Below are positions 52,156 to 63,856 of a DNA stretch of 64,000 nt, one piece after another. The stretch spans positions 1-64,000 of the forward strand of contig JABZFP010000006.1 of NCBI GenBank assembly GCA_014237395.1, given 5' to 3'. Under the pieces are notes generated by a model. It saw nothing but the letters and a program-made list of their open reading frames with translations. It was not told where the DNA came from and made no database searches. The stretch comes from Desulfobacteraceae bacterium. GTDB taxonomy: Bacteria > Desulfobacterota > Desulfobacteria > Desulfobacterales > UBA5852. How positions within the stretch are numbered: the first letter of the stretch is position 1; each line of letters begins with the position of its first letter. Made by a program: the position numbers and the translations under genes.

Positions 52156-52938
52156 ATGACCCAAAACGGTAAAATGTCCTCTTATGGCCTGTACCTCCAA
52201 ACGGTGCGCGTCGAGAAGGGTATTTCCATTGAACAGGTGGCCGAGGAAAGCCGGATACGGGCGGAAATTCTGCGTAGTATCGAGGCGGAAGATCACGCCA
52301 AACTGCCGGATGATGTCTTTGTCAAAGGGTTTTTGCGGATATTTGCCCAGGTGATCGGGGCCGATCCGGAAGAGGCCCTGCGGCGTTTCGATGTCCGGCG
52401 AAAACCCGTGCCGGCGGCCGAGATCCATTCCAACAGGGGCAAGGAGAAATCGCCGCGGCTCTGGCTGACGGTTCTCTGGGTCGCGGCGATGATGATAGGC
52501 CTTGTCGGGGGTACCCTCGTGGTCTATCAGATGGTCTACCATAAAGGGCAGGCTGCAGCCCCGCACGAGGTGACGGTGAAAACGCAGGAAGACAGCCCCC
52601 CTATCTCCCCTGCGAAAGAATCGTCTTCCGCCGAGACGCCGGCGGAAACGGCTGAAACGATGATGGAGGCCACGCCCCCCCAAACCAAGGCGGTTGAAAA
52701 ACCGGCCGCCTACGCGCTTGAGATCGTCTGTCATGAAGACACATGGTTGAAAATCATCGCGGACGATGCGCGTGCCACGGAACATCAAATGAAACCTGGT
52801 GATAAGATCACGTTGAATGCAGAAACCATGTTCAACTTGCTGATTGGCAATGCCGGAGGGATATCGGTCCAGTTGAATGGTCAACCGGTGCCGGTGCCGG
52901 GCAGCAGTGGCCAGGTGGTCAATTTGCAACTGCCCTGA
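52156..52938 (+). CDS. rodZ: RodZ-like cell-shape protein (HTH_25 and DUF4115)
   Basis: A 260-residue membrane protein. The N-terminal cytoplasmic helix-turn-helix (GLYLQTVRVEKGISIEQVAE, PDDVFVKGFLRIFAQVIG) is the HTH that binds MreB in RodZ. One membrane helix (about 99-122) leads to a Pro/Ala/Thr-rich linker and a periplasmic DUF4115 domain (LEIVCHEDTWLKIIADD, GDKITLNAETMFNLLIGNAG). Its role is to anchor the elongation machinery. GGAGG lies upstream. Confidence 0.9.
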   Translation: MTQNGKMSSYGLYLQTVRVEKGISIEQVAEESRIRAEILRSIEAEDHAKLPDDVFVKGFLRIFAQVIGADPEEALRRFDVRRKPVPAAEIHSNRGKEKSPRLWLTVLWVAAMMIGLVGGTLVVYQMVYHKGQAAAPHEVTVKTQEDSPPISPAKESSSAETPAETAETMMEATPPQTKAVEKPAAYALEIVCHEDTWLKIIADDARATEHQMKPGDKITLNAETMFNLLIGNAGGISVQLNGQPVPVPGSSGQVVNLQLP

Positions 52939-52981
52939 CGGGTGGATCGAACCAAAACGCGTTCCAATGATGACGGGACAC

Positions 52982-54334
52982 ATGTTGAACCAAAACAGTA
53001 AAATTATGGTGGACAGCATCAAACGCCTGCTGCGGCGCGGGGCCACGACCAATTTGCGCAAAATTGTGGAAAAGACCCATGCGGCCGATCTGTCCATCGT
53101 GTTTCGTTCCCTTTCGGTGGCCAACCAGCTCCAGCTGTTGCATATGATTCGCGATACGGAGAAAAAAGGCATCCTGTTCAGCGAACTGGACGAGGATACG
53201 TTTTCCGCCCTGTCGAATGAGCTCGCACTTGAGGATATCGTCGAAGTTCTGGAGCAGATGCCTTCCGATGATGTGGCCGACCTGATCGGGCGGTTGCCGG
53301 AAGAAAAATCGGATGCCATTCTTGAAAAGATGCGAAAAGAAGGATCCGAAGAAATCGAAGGACTGCTCAAATACGATGACGATACGGCCGGCGGTATCAT
53401 GGTCACGGATTTTATTGCGCTGCCGCAGGATCTGACCGCCAATGAGGCCATCAAACAGATTCAAACCGAGTACCATGATGTGGAGATGCCCTTTTATCTC
53501 TATGTGGTGGACGAGTACGGCAAGCTGGTGGGCGTCAGTTCCCTGCGCCAGCTGGTGGTGGTGTCGCCGGAAACGACGCTTAAACAATTCATGACCACGG
53601 ATGTCTTCGCTGTCGGTACGGATGTCGATCAGGAAGAAGTCGCTAAACTCGTCGCGCGCTATGACATCCTGGCGGTACCCGTCGTAGACGAATCCAATCG
53701 TCTGGAGGGGATCGTCACGGTGGACGATGTCATCGATATTTTTCGCCAGGAAGCCACCGAAGACATGTTGAAAATGGCCGGCGTCGGGGATGAGTATGTC
53801 GAGACGCAGTCCATTTACCGTAGCACCAAAACACGCCTGCCCTGGCTGCTGGCCAGTTGTGCCGGCGGTATCATGGCGCTGTTCATCATCGGTCGCTTCG
53901 AAGGCACCCTCTATCGGTTTGCCTATCTGGCGGCGTTTATCCCCGTCATCATGGGCATGGGGGGCAATATCGGGACGCAATCATCCACCATTGTCGTTCG
54001 TGGCCTGGCCACCGGGCGACTCAACGTCCGGGACTTTTGGCGTGTGGTGTCCAAGGAACTGGCCATCGGATTGATCCTGGGTGGTTTTTATGCCGTCCTG
54101 ATCGGCACAGTGGCGCAGGTTCAGTATACGGTGCAGATGCTGGCCCTGACCGTCGGCCTTGCCGTCATCATTTCCATGACGGTGGCGGCGCTGGTCGGTT
54201 CGGGGGTGCCGCTGCTCTTGGCGCGCATCAACATCGATCCCGCCGTGGCCACCGGCCCCTTTGTCACGACATCGATCGATATCATCAGCGTTTACTGCTA
54301 TTTCATCTTGGCAACGACCTTGCTTGGTATTTGA
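52982..54334 (+). CDS. mgtE: Magnesium transporter MgtE
   Basis: A 450-residue magnesium channel. The N-terminal superhelical domain (about 30-125: LEQMPSDDVADLIGRLPEEK) and a pair of CBS domains (about 135-255: VDEYGKLVGVSSLRQLVVV, VDESNRLEGIVTVDD) act as the Mg2+ sensor. Five membrane helices close the C-terminus, with the pore motif GGNIGTQSST. The ATG at 52982 follows GGGAC; in-frame ATGs at 52967 and 52970 are also possible. It ends three bases before recO. Confidence 0.95.
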   Translation: MLNQNSKIMVDSIKRLLRRGATTNLRKIVEKTHAADLSIVFRSLSVANQLQLLHMIRDTEKKGILFSELDEDTFSALSNELALEDIVEVLEQMPSDDVADLIGRLPEEKSDAILEKMRKEGSEEIEGLLKYDDDTAGGIMVTDFIALPQDLTANEAIKQIQTEYHDVEMPFYLYVVDEYGKLVGVSSLRQLVVVSPETTLKQFMTTDVFAVGTDVDQEEVAKLVARYDILAVPVVDESNRLEGIVTVDDVIDIFRQEATEDMLKMAGVGDEYVETQSIYRSTKTRLPWLLASCAGGIMALFIIGRFEGTLYRFAYLAAFIPVIMGMGGNIGTQSSTIVVRGLATGRLNVRDFWRVVSKELAIGLILGGFYAVLIGTVAQVQYTVQMLALTVGLAVIISMTVAALVGSGVPLLLARINIDPAVATGPFVTTSIDIISVYCYFILATTLLGI

Positions 54335-54337
54335 CGC

Positions 54338-55141
54338 ATGCCGACCTTCACCACACCTGCCGTTTTGCTTCGACGCGTCGAATATGGTGATTTCGATTTG
54401 ATATTGACCCTTTTTACCGAGGCGACCGGCAAGATCAGCGTGATTGCCAAACACGCCAAAAAAAGTAAAAAGCGGTTTGCCGGTGTGCTGGAGCTGTTTA
54501 CGATCCTGAACATTACGTGTCAGACGCCCCGCCGGTCCGGCCTGCCCGTGCTGCAGGAAGCACAGCTTGAAGAGCCCTTTGCCGCCATCCGCGAAAATAT
54601 GCTGCACACGGCATATGCCAGCTACTGGGCCGAACTCGTGGCGACCTGGGCCGAGGAAGCCCAGCAACTGGATCGGTTGTACCGCCTGCTGGTCTTTATG
54701 CTGGCGGGGTTGGACCGCCACCAGATGGACCCGGCATTGCTCAACCTGATCTTTCAGATGCGGTTTCTGGACATTGCCGGATTGTGTCCGAATCTCAATT
54801 ACTGCTGTGTCTGCAAAACGGGTTTGGACAACCTCGCCCATCATGTCTCGGGATTTGACCTGCCCCGTGGTGGATTGCGCTGTCATTGCTGCGGCGAGGA
54901 TGACGAGACGCATGTCTGTCTTTCCCGGGGGACCATCAAGCAGCTGCAATGGCTTGCCGAGGGGGATTTGAACCGTGTTGGGCGCCTGCGGTTTTCATCG
55001 CAGGGCATGAACGAAGCCCAGCGGTTTCTGGAGACCTTCGTGCCCTATCATCTGGGCAAGGAGCCCCGCAGTTTAAAGGTGCTGCGCCAGATTCGCCCGG
55101 TGATGAACGTGCCGGCGCCGGCGGTTGCGGAAGGCCGCTGA
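54338..55141 (+). CDS. recO: DNA repair protein RecO
   Basis: A 267-residue protein of the RecFOR pathway that loads RecA onto SSB-coated DNA. An N-terminal OB fold (PAVLLRRVEYGDFDLILTLF) is followed by a helical domain and a zinc site with CCVCKTG and CHCCGED. The stop overlaps the next start in TGATG. Length and layout match the family. Confidence 0.95.
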   Translation: MPTFTTPAVLLRRVEYGDFDLILTLFTEATGKISVIAKHAKKSKKRFAGVLELFTILNITCQTPRRSGLPVLQEAQLEEPFAAIRENMLHTAYASYWAELVATWAEEAQQLDRLYRLLVFMLAGLDRHQMDPALLNLIFQMRFLDIAGLCPNLNYCCVCKTGLDNLAHHVSGFDLPRGGLRCHCCGEDDETHVCLSRGTIKQLQWLAEGDLNRVGRLRFSSQGMNEAQRFLETFVPYHLGKEPRSLKVLRQIRPVMNVPAPAVAEGR

Positions 55142-56235
55142 TGGAGGGGATCAAAACCAACCGGATTGCGGACATCGTGGCTGAAAATGCCGTGCAGGCA
55201 TCCGCGCCCTGTCGGGTGGACATGGGCGGGACCCTGGATATCGGCACCTTCTATTACCCCTTGCAGCACGCCGGTCCCTGCACGTTCAACATGGCGCTCG
55301 ATATGCGCACGACTGTCGAGCTGGAACCTTACCGGACCGGCTGGATCAAGGTGAGTTCCCGGGGATTTGAAAGTGCGGCCTATCCGTTGGATCAAGCCCC
55401 TTTCAATCACCCCCTGGGCCTGATGTTCGCGGTGGCCAGTCATTTCAATGCGCCCGGGCTGCATATCAAGATCGACAGCGCTTCTCCGCCGCGGAGCGCG
55501 CTGGGCGGCTCTTCGGTGGCGGCGGTGGCCCTGGTGGGCGCTCTGGCGCGCGCCCGCGGGATGGCTGGCGGTGAAGATTTGAACCGGGAACAAATCGTAC
55601 GGCGGGCCCATCGTATCGAAGAAACCGTGGCCGGTGTCCCTTGCGGCATGCAGGACCAGCTCGGGGCCGCCTATGGCGGGGCGCATACCTGGCACTGGGA
55701 GATTGCCGCTGACGGCCTGGCGATTCGTCGCGAGCCGGTTTCGCGGGCCATGACGCCGGAAATCTTCAAGGCCCACTTCCTGGTGGCTTATTGCGGCATC
55801 CCGCATGCGTCGAAGGACATCAACGGCACCTGGGTGCGGCAATTTATCGCCGGGCGGGAACGACAGCGTTGGATCCAGGTGGCGGAATGTGTGCGTCGCT
55901 TCAGTGCCGCCCTCAACGCAGGCCAATGGGCGGCGGCCGCCATTGCCATGAATGAAGAAACCGCCTTGCGCCGCGTCATGACACCGGAAGTGCTGGATGT
56001 GATCGGCGAGGATCTGGTGACGGCCGCGCGGGACCGTGGGTGCGGCGGTCGGTTTACCGGCGCGGGGGGCGGAGGCTGCCTGTGGGCGGTGGGGGCCGCC
56101 GACCCCATCCAACAGCTCCGCGCGGATTGGCGTGGCATTTTAGCCAAGCGCAAGGGGGCCGCCTTATTGGATGTGGCGCCTGACCTGGAAGGTCTGCAGA
56201 TCACCACCCGGCCGCGTCGTGGCCGGGGAGACTGA
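55141..56235 (+). CDS. GHMP kinase family protein
   Basis: A 364-residue small-molecule kinase of the galactokinase/homoserine kinase/mevalonate kinase superfamily. The start has APCRVDMGGTLDIGTFYYPL, the ATP-binding loop is PPRSALGGSSVAAVALVGAL, and motif 3 is GGRFTGAGGGGCLWAVG. The ATG overlaps the recO stop by one base, so it is translationally coupled. The substrate cannot be read from sequence; sugar-type substrates are most likely. Its place between recO and glyQ looks like a lineage-specific arrangement. Confidence 0.88.
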   Translation: MEGIKTNRIADIVAENAVQASAPCRVDMGGTLDIGTFYYPLQHAGPCTFNMALDMRTTVELEPYRTGWIKVSSRGFESAAYPLDQAPFNHPLGLMFAVASHFNAPGLHIKIDSASPPRSALGGSSVAAVALVGALARARGMAGGEDLNREQIVRRAHRIEETVAGVPCGMQDQLGAAYGGAHTWHWEIAADGLAIRREPVSRAMTPEIFKAHFLVAYCGIPHASKDINGTWVRQFIAGRERQRWIQVAECVRRFSAALNAGQWAAAAIAMNEETALRRVMTPEVLDVIGEDLVTAARDRGCGGRFTGAGGGGCLWAVGAADPIQQLRADWRGILAKRKGAALLDVAPDLEGLQITTRPRRGRGD

Positions 56236-56495
56236 ATCCACCGCGCCGGTCGGTCCGCTTTTGTTTTCGGAGAATGGCATCGCCGATGGCGGCGAGGCCC
56301 CTATACAGAACAGAAGTGGTTTCAAAACCTCAGATCACGTTCAAGGGCAAGGCCCAGCTTGATGAAAAAGCGGAGCATATTCAGTAATATGTGAGCATTT
56401 TGAAGCGGGCTGCAACGCCGCCAATGGGCGTTTGAAGGGGTTTTGAAATGGCTTCTCACCAAGCATCAAGGAACCCAGTGCCGAGGAGTTGTTTT

Positions 56496-57380
56496 ATGCA
56501 TTTTCAAAACGTCATTTTAAACCTGCAGCAGTTCTGGGCCCGCAAAGGATGTGTTCTAGCCCAACCCTACGATATGGAAGTGGGTGCCGGCACCTTTCAT
56601 CCCACGACCCTTCTGCGCGCTCTTGGCCCGGAACCCTGGAATGTGGCCTATGTGCAGCCGTCGCGCCGTCCCACGGACGGGCGTTACGGCGAAAACCCCA
56701 ACCGCCTCCAGCATTACTACCAGTATCAGGTGATTTTAAAACCGTCGCCCTACAACGTGCAGCAGTTGTACTTGCAGAGCATGAAGGTGCTGGGCATCGA
56801 TCCCCTGGAGCATGATATTCGATTTGTGGAGGATGACTGGGAATCCCCCACTCTGGGCGCTGCCGGTCTCGGTTGGGAGGTATGGCTGGACGGTATGGAG
56901 ATAACGCAGTTTACGTATTTCCAGCTGTGCGGCAGCATCGAGCTGTCGCCCATATCGGTGGAACTGACCTATGGCCTCGAGCGGATTGCCATGTACCTGC
57001 AGGGGGTCGACAATGTCTATGACCTGATGTGGAATGACACCGTCCGTTACGGTGATGTTCATCATCAGCAGGAAGTCGAGCAATCGACCTATAATTTCGA
57101 AAAAGCCAACGTGGACATGCTGTTCAGTTTTTTCAATCAGTACGAGGCTGAATCCCAGCGGGTGATTGCCGATGGACTGGTGCTGCCGGCCTATGAATAC
57201 TGTCTGAAGTGCTCCCACACCTTCAATTTGCTGGATGCACGCGGGGCCATCAGTGTCACCGAGCGAACCGGTTACATCGGTCGCATCCGCAATCTGGCCC
57301 GGCTCTGTGCCGAAGCCTACGTCAAGCAGCGGGAAGCTATGGGGTATCCGCTCCTGGAGCGCGGTATTCCGAAACTGTAG
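56496..57380 (+). CDS. glyQ: Glycyl-tRNA synthetase alpha subunit
   Basis: A 294-residue catalytic subunit of the bacterial alpha2beta2 GlyRS, which charges tRNA-Gly. Typical parts are [40 protein letters not shown] and [19 protein letters not shown]. The ATG at 56496 has GAGGAG upstream. It is followed 83 bases later by glyS. Confidence 0.97.
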   Translation: MHFQNVILNLQQFWARKGCVLAQPYDMEVGAGTFHPTTLLRALGPEPWNVAYVQPSRRPTDGRYGENPNRLQHYYQYQVILKPSPYNVQQLYLQSMKVLGIDPLEHDIRFVEDDWESPTLGAAGLGWEVWLDGMEITQFTYFQLCGSIELSPISVELTYGLERIAMYLQGVDNVYDLMWNDTVRYGDVHHQQEVEQSTYNFEKANVDMLFSFFNQYEAESQRVIADGLVLPAYEYCLKCSHTFNLLDARGAISVTERTGYIGRIRNLARLCAEAYVKQREAMGYPLLERGIPKL

Positions 57381-57463
57381 CGGTGACGCCTGGCAGGCGC
57401 GACAACCTGAGCGACAGGTTGCGGGTGGCATGAATCCTGGGAAGAATCAACGAGGTGAAGCAA

Positions 57464-59554
57464 ATGGAAAAATTGTTACTGGAAATCGGGGCTGAAGAAA
57501 TACCGGCCGGCTATATTGCGCCGGCATTGCAGGCCATGCAGGTGCAATTGACCGAAAAACTGGCGGCCGCCCGGATCGCGCACGGCGCCATCCGGACCTT
57601 CGGCACCCCCCGGCGTCTGGCCATTGAAATTGACGGCATGGCACCGAAACAACGCTCCGAATCCATCGAGGTGATGGGGCCGCCGGCACGAGTCGGATTT
57701 GATGAGGGCGGCAAGCCCACTGTGGCAGCGCAAAAATTTGCCGAAAAGGCCGGTGTACCGCTCAGTCGGCTGAAACGGAAAGTCACGGACAAAGGAGAGT
57801 ACTTGGTCGCCCGCAAAACCGAACGCGGCCTGGTGACCCGTAGTGTGCTGAAAAAGCTGCTGCCGGAGGTGGTGCTGGCGGTGCCGTTTCCCAAGTCCAT
57901 GCGTTGGGCCGACTTGGACATCACCTTTGCCCGGCCCATTCATACGATCGTCGCCCTGCTGGGAGACAAAACGATACCGTTTCGCGTGGGCAACATCAAG
58001 AGCGGCCGCAACAGCTGCGGACATGTCTTCATGGCGCCCGGGAAAGTGAAACTGTCCCAGGCCGGCAACTATACCGACGCCTTGCGGCAGGCGCATGTCA
58101 TTGCCGATATCGATGCCCGCCGCAGACTGGTGGTCGAGGAAGTAACCCGGGCCGCAGCAGCCGCTGGTGGCCGCGTACTGGCGGATGACGCGCTGGTGGA
58201 TATCGTTACCAACCTGGTGGAGAACCCCGTGGCGACCACGGGCCGTTTCGAGACCCAATTCCTGGAAGTTCCCAAGGAAGTTTTGATCACGGCCATGCGG
58301 GAACACCAGAAGTATTTCGCGGTGGTCGATCCGGCCGGGCAGCTCATGCCGGCGTTCATTGCCATCAACAACACCCGCACGCGGGATCTGGCGCTGGTGG
58401 CCACCGGGCATGAGCGGGTGTTGCGCGCCCGCCTGAGTGATGCCCAGTTCTTTTACCGGGCGGACCTGAAGGTGTCGGCCGAAGAACGTCTCGAAAAATT
58501 GAGCGGTGTTCTCTTTCAAGCCGATTTGGGTTCGATGCGGGCCAAGAGTAAACGAATCGCGGCGCTTGGGCGCTATCTCGTGGACACCGTGGGAGGCGAT
58601 GCGGATCTTGCGCGCCAGGTGGAACGGGCGGCAACCTTGTGCAAGACCGATCTGGTCAGCCAGGTGGTTGTGGAGTTTCCCAAACTGCAGGGCGTCATGG
58701 GCCGCGTTTACGCGGCGGTGGCCGGGGAGCCCGGCGATGTCCCGGCGGCTATTGAAGAGCATTACCGTCCGGCCCGATCCGGCGGGGCGCTGCCCGAAAC
58801 CCGCACCGGGGCCCTCGTGGCCATCGCCGACAAGATGGATTCCATCTGCGGCTGCTTCAGTGTCGGCTTGGCGCCCACCGGGGCTGCCGATCCTTACGCG
58901 CTGCGGCGGCAGGCCATCGGGGTGGTACAGATCCTGCGCGCCATGAATCTTTCCCTGTCATTGAGAGCGTTGATTCAGTTCGGACTATCCCAGTTTGGTG
59001 ACAAGACAGCGGACCGCAAGGATGATCTGACGGATGCGATTTATAGGTTTTTCGAAAGTCGGATCGACGGTATCCTGGCCGACCACGGGTTTGCCAAAGA
59101 CAGCGTGGCGGCCATCACGGCCGTCTCGGTGGATCAAATCCCGGATGCCTGGCGTCGTGTCGAGGCCCTGGACCGCATCCGGGCTGAAGCGGACTTCGGA
59201 CCGTTGGCCGTGGCGTTCAAGCGTACCGTCAATATTCTGAAAAAATCGGACCAGGATGTGGGCCGGAAGACCGACTTGCCGCTGGATGAAGGCCTGTTCG
59301 AAAACCCCTGTGAAGGGGCATTGCTGCAGGCTTACAAGGCGGTGAAAGAAAAAGTGGCCGCAACCGTCCTGGACGGCGATTATGAAGCTGCTTTGCGTCA
59401 CATCGCAACGCTCAAAGCGCCCGTGGACGATTTCTTCGAGGGCGTCATGGTCATGGCCGATGACGACGCTGTTCGTACCAACCGTCTGGCGCTGCTGGAC
59501 CGGCTGGCCGGGCTGTTTACCAACATCGCCGATTTTTCGAAGATAACCACCTGA
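57464..59554 (+). CDS. glyS: Glycyl-tRNA synthetase beta subunit
   Basis: A 696-residue tRNA-binding subunit of GlyRS. It begins MEKLLLEIGAEEIPAGYI and includes the HD-like core (REHQKYFAVVDPAGQLMPAF) and the C-terminal anticodon-binding DALR domain (about 585-690). The ATG at 57464 has GAGGTG upstream. Operon with glyQ. Confidence 0.97.
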   Translation: MEKLLLEIGAEEIPAGYIAPALQAMQVQLTEKLAAARIAHGAIRTFGTPRRLAIEIDGMAPKQRSESIEVMGPPARVGFDEGGKPTVAAQKFAEKAGVPLSRLKRKVTDKGEYLVARKTERGLVTRSVLKKLLPEVVLAVPFPKSMRWADLDITFARPIHTIVALLGDKTIPFRVGNIKSGRNSCGHVFMAPGKVKLSQAGNYTDALRQAHVIADIDARRRLVVEEVTRAAAAAGGRVLADDALVDIVTNLVENPVATTGRFETQFLEVPKEVLITAMREHQKYFAVVDPAGQLMPAFIAINNTRTRDLALVATGHERVLRARLSDAQFFYRADLKVSAEERLEKLSGVLFQADLGSMRAKSKRIAALGRYLVDTVGGDADLARQVERAATLCKTDLVSQVVVEFPKLQGVMGRVYAAVAGEPGDVPAAIEEHYRPARSGGALPETRTGALVAIADKMDSICGCFSVGLAPTGAADPYALRRQAIGVVQILRAMNLSLSLRALIQFGLSQFGDKTADRKDDLTDAIYRFFESRIDGILADHGFAKDSVAAITAVSVDQIPDAWRRVEALDRIRAEADFGPLAVAFKRTVNILKKSDQDVGRKTDLPLDEGLFENPCEGALLQAYKAVKEKVAATVLDGDYEAALRHIATLKAPVDDFFEGVMVMADDDAVRTNRLALLDRLAGLFTNIADFSKITT

Positions 59555-59666
59555 GGAAAAATAGCGCGAATCAACCGCTCTCACCATGAAGCGCATGGAG
59601 ATAACCAGAAGATACCGCTCCTCCATGACCGCCATGGTTTAAAGAATGCTCTAACAGGAGGCAACC

Positions 59667-59921
59667 ATGCCGTACGAGCCGGAAAAAGATAAAGTCCTGC
59701 AGGAATGGAAATGTGAGGAAACCGGACTGATGATCAGCATCAATCAATATGCCGATGGGGAGCCCAAGGTGCAGATCGGTCCGCGTATCCTGAAAAAGAA
59801 GGATGGCACGGCCCGGGCGCCTTCCCGTGCCGGACGCCTGACCATCGAAGATATCAGCTGGCTTTACGATATCATCGACGACGTCAAGGAGGAGTTGAGC
59901 CGTCGGGCGGGGCCGGTTTGA
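59667..59921 (+). CDS. Conserved hypothetical protein, 84 aa
   Basis: An 84-residue soluble protein with GGAGG seven bases before the ATG. The sequence (VLQEWKCEETGLMISINQYA, VQIGPRILKKKDGT, ISWLYDIIDDVKEEL) suggests a small beta sheet followed by a helix. It contains one Cys. It lies 112 bases after glyS. No family was recognised. Confidence 0.82.
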   Translation: MPYEPEKDKVLQEWKCEETGLMISINQYADGEPKVQIGPRILKKKDGTARAPSRAGRLTIEDISWLYDIIDDVKEELSRRAGPV

Positions 59922-60102
59922 TTTCGCCGTCATTCAACTGGCGACGCAATAGATTGCAAACACGCGTCCCGGCTGACGCCGGAATAACATCCTTAGGGAC
60001 CAAATCGCTGGGCTGATATCATCGATAAGGTTATCGTGCAACAGTTCGCCCGTTGCCGTTGTCTTGGATAGCGGCGGGCGCCCTGATCTCGGAGAGGCCT
60101 TT

Positions 60103-62840
<2,738 letters not shown>

Positions 62841-62873
62841 CATGCGGGAAAACGAAAACAGGGGAGGGACATC

Positions 62874-63155
62874 ATGGACGCCAATGTCAGGGCCAGACTT
62901 CTGATTTCCGGACGGGTGCAGGGTGTGGCATTCCGCTGGGAAACCCTCCAAGCCGCGATGCGCTGCCAGGTCAAGGGGTGGGTGCGCAATCTTCCCGATG
63001 GCCAGGTGGAGGCGGTGGTCGAGGGGTCTCGTCAACAGGTAACGGATCTGATCGATTGGTGCCGCAAAGGGCCGCCCATCGCGCGTGTCGACCGCCTCGA
63101 TATCCAATGGGAGGATTTCAGCGGCACCTTTCGGGAATTTAAAATCACCCGTTGA
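62874..63155 (+). CDS. acyP: Acylphosphatase
   Basis: A 93-residue enzyme that hydrolyses acyl phosphates. The phosphate loop is GRVQGVAFRWETL with catalytic Arg21, and the catalytic Asn39 is in KGWVRNLPDGQVEAVVEG. AGGGGAGGGA precedes the ATG. Confidence 0.95.
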   Translation: MDANVRARLLISGRVQGVAFRWETLQAAMRCQVKGWVRNLPDGQVEAVVEGSRQQVTDLIDWCRKGPPIARVDRLDIQWEDFSGTFREFKITR

Positions 63156-63165
63156 GCATTTAAAA

Positions 63166-63195
63166 AAGGGCGGCTGGCTTGGCCAGACCGCCCTT
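63166..63195 (-). terminator. Terminator between acylphosphatase and HU genes
   Basis: Read leftward, AAGGGCGG and CTGGC pair with GCCAG and CCGCCCTT, followed by TTTTAAAT. It ends the HU transcript and may also stop rightward transcription. Confidence 0.8.
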
Positions 63196-63230
63196 GCATA
63201 TCACGTTTGTTTTCCAGTCGAGGGGTGGGA

Positions 63231-63503
63231 CTAGATCGAATCGCGCAGTTTCTTGCCCGGTCGGAATTTGACGACATTGGTTGCCTTGATTTTAATGGCT
63301 TCGCCTGTCTGGGGATTGCGACCCTTGCGGGCTTTACGGCGAACCTTCTGAAAGGTACCAAATCCTACCAGCGTTACCTTGCCGTTTTTCTTCTTCAAGG
63401 CCTTGGTCACACTGTCCATAAACGAACTCAGAACCGCAGTTGCCGCCACTTTGGAGATCCCGGCATCTTTAGCTGCTTTTTCGACAATTTCCGCTTTGGT
63501 CAT
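63231..63503 (-). CDS. hup: HU family DNA-binding protein
   Basis: A 90-residue histone-like protein starting MTKAEIVEKAAKDAGISKVA. The beta-arm region VRRKARKGRNPQTGEAIKI contains the DNA-intercalating Pro. The ATG at 63503 has AAGGGGGG at good distance; an ATG two codons upstream (63509) is too close to that site. A TTGACA-type -35 lies upstream at 63584. Compacts and bends DNA with little sequence preference. Confidence 0.94.
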   Translation of the reverse strand: MTKAEIVEKAAKDAGISKVAATAVLSSFMDSVTKALKKKNGKVTLVGFGTFQKVRRKARKGRNPQTGEAIKIKATNVVKFRPGKKLRDSI

Positions 63504-63509
63504 CTTCAT

Positions 63510-63853
63510 GCCCCCCTTTGCTTTGAAAGTTGATAAAGACCACCGCCTACAATGTCTTTTTCCTTATTAAAGGAATAACATGATGTCAACAGAATTCAAT
63601 GAGGCAAAGGGTTTTTTGGAGGTCATGCCACTCGATGGCTGGTTTTATTATGAATTGTGCCGGTACTTCCAACGGAATAGAGAAATGCCAGGGGATTGCG
63701 AGAAGCGACAGATGCATACGTTTAATAACAGGGCGGCGTCGTAAAATGGTCAAGATCAAGGGGTGCTAATGCCGAGGCGTGAGGCGTACACCAGGTACGC
63801 CGCAGCAACGCGGCATGCCGCACAACGCCGATATTGGGCATTTTACGAAGCCG
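63510..63853. other. Intergenic region between HU and ftsY
   Basis: About 340 bases. It holds the HU promoter candidate, and near ftsY a dyad-rich segment that may be a dispersed repeat. An open frame at 63763-63945 (+) is mostly that repeat and antisense ftsY, so it is not accepted as a gene. Confidence 0.5.
63561..63589 (-). promoter_or_regulatory. Candidate promoter of the HU gene
   Basis: On the minus strand TTGACA (63589-63584), 17 bases, then TAAGGA (weak -10). The perfect -35 is the main support; about 58 bases before the ATG. Confidence 0.35.
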
Positions 63854-63856
63854 TCA
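63764..63856. repeat. Dyad-rich candidate dispersed repeat next to the ftsY stop
   Basis: GGCGTACACCAGGTACGCC (63783-63801) is an inverted repeat. A second dyad, GCGGCATGCCGC (63810-63821), and TATTGGGCATTTTACGAAGC follow. It resembles intergenic repeats recalled from Desulfobacteraceae genomes; a second copy was not found in this window. Confidence 0.4.
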
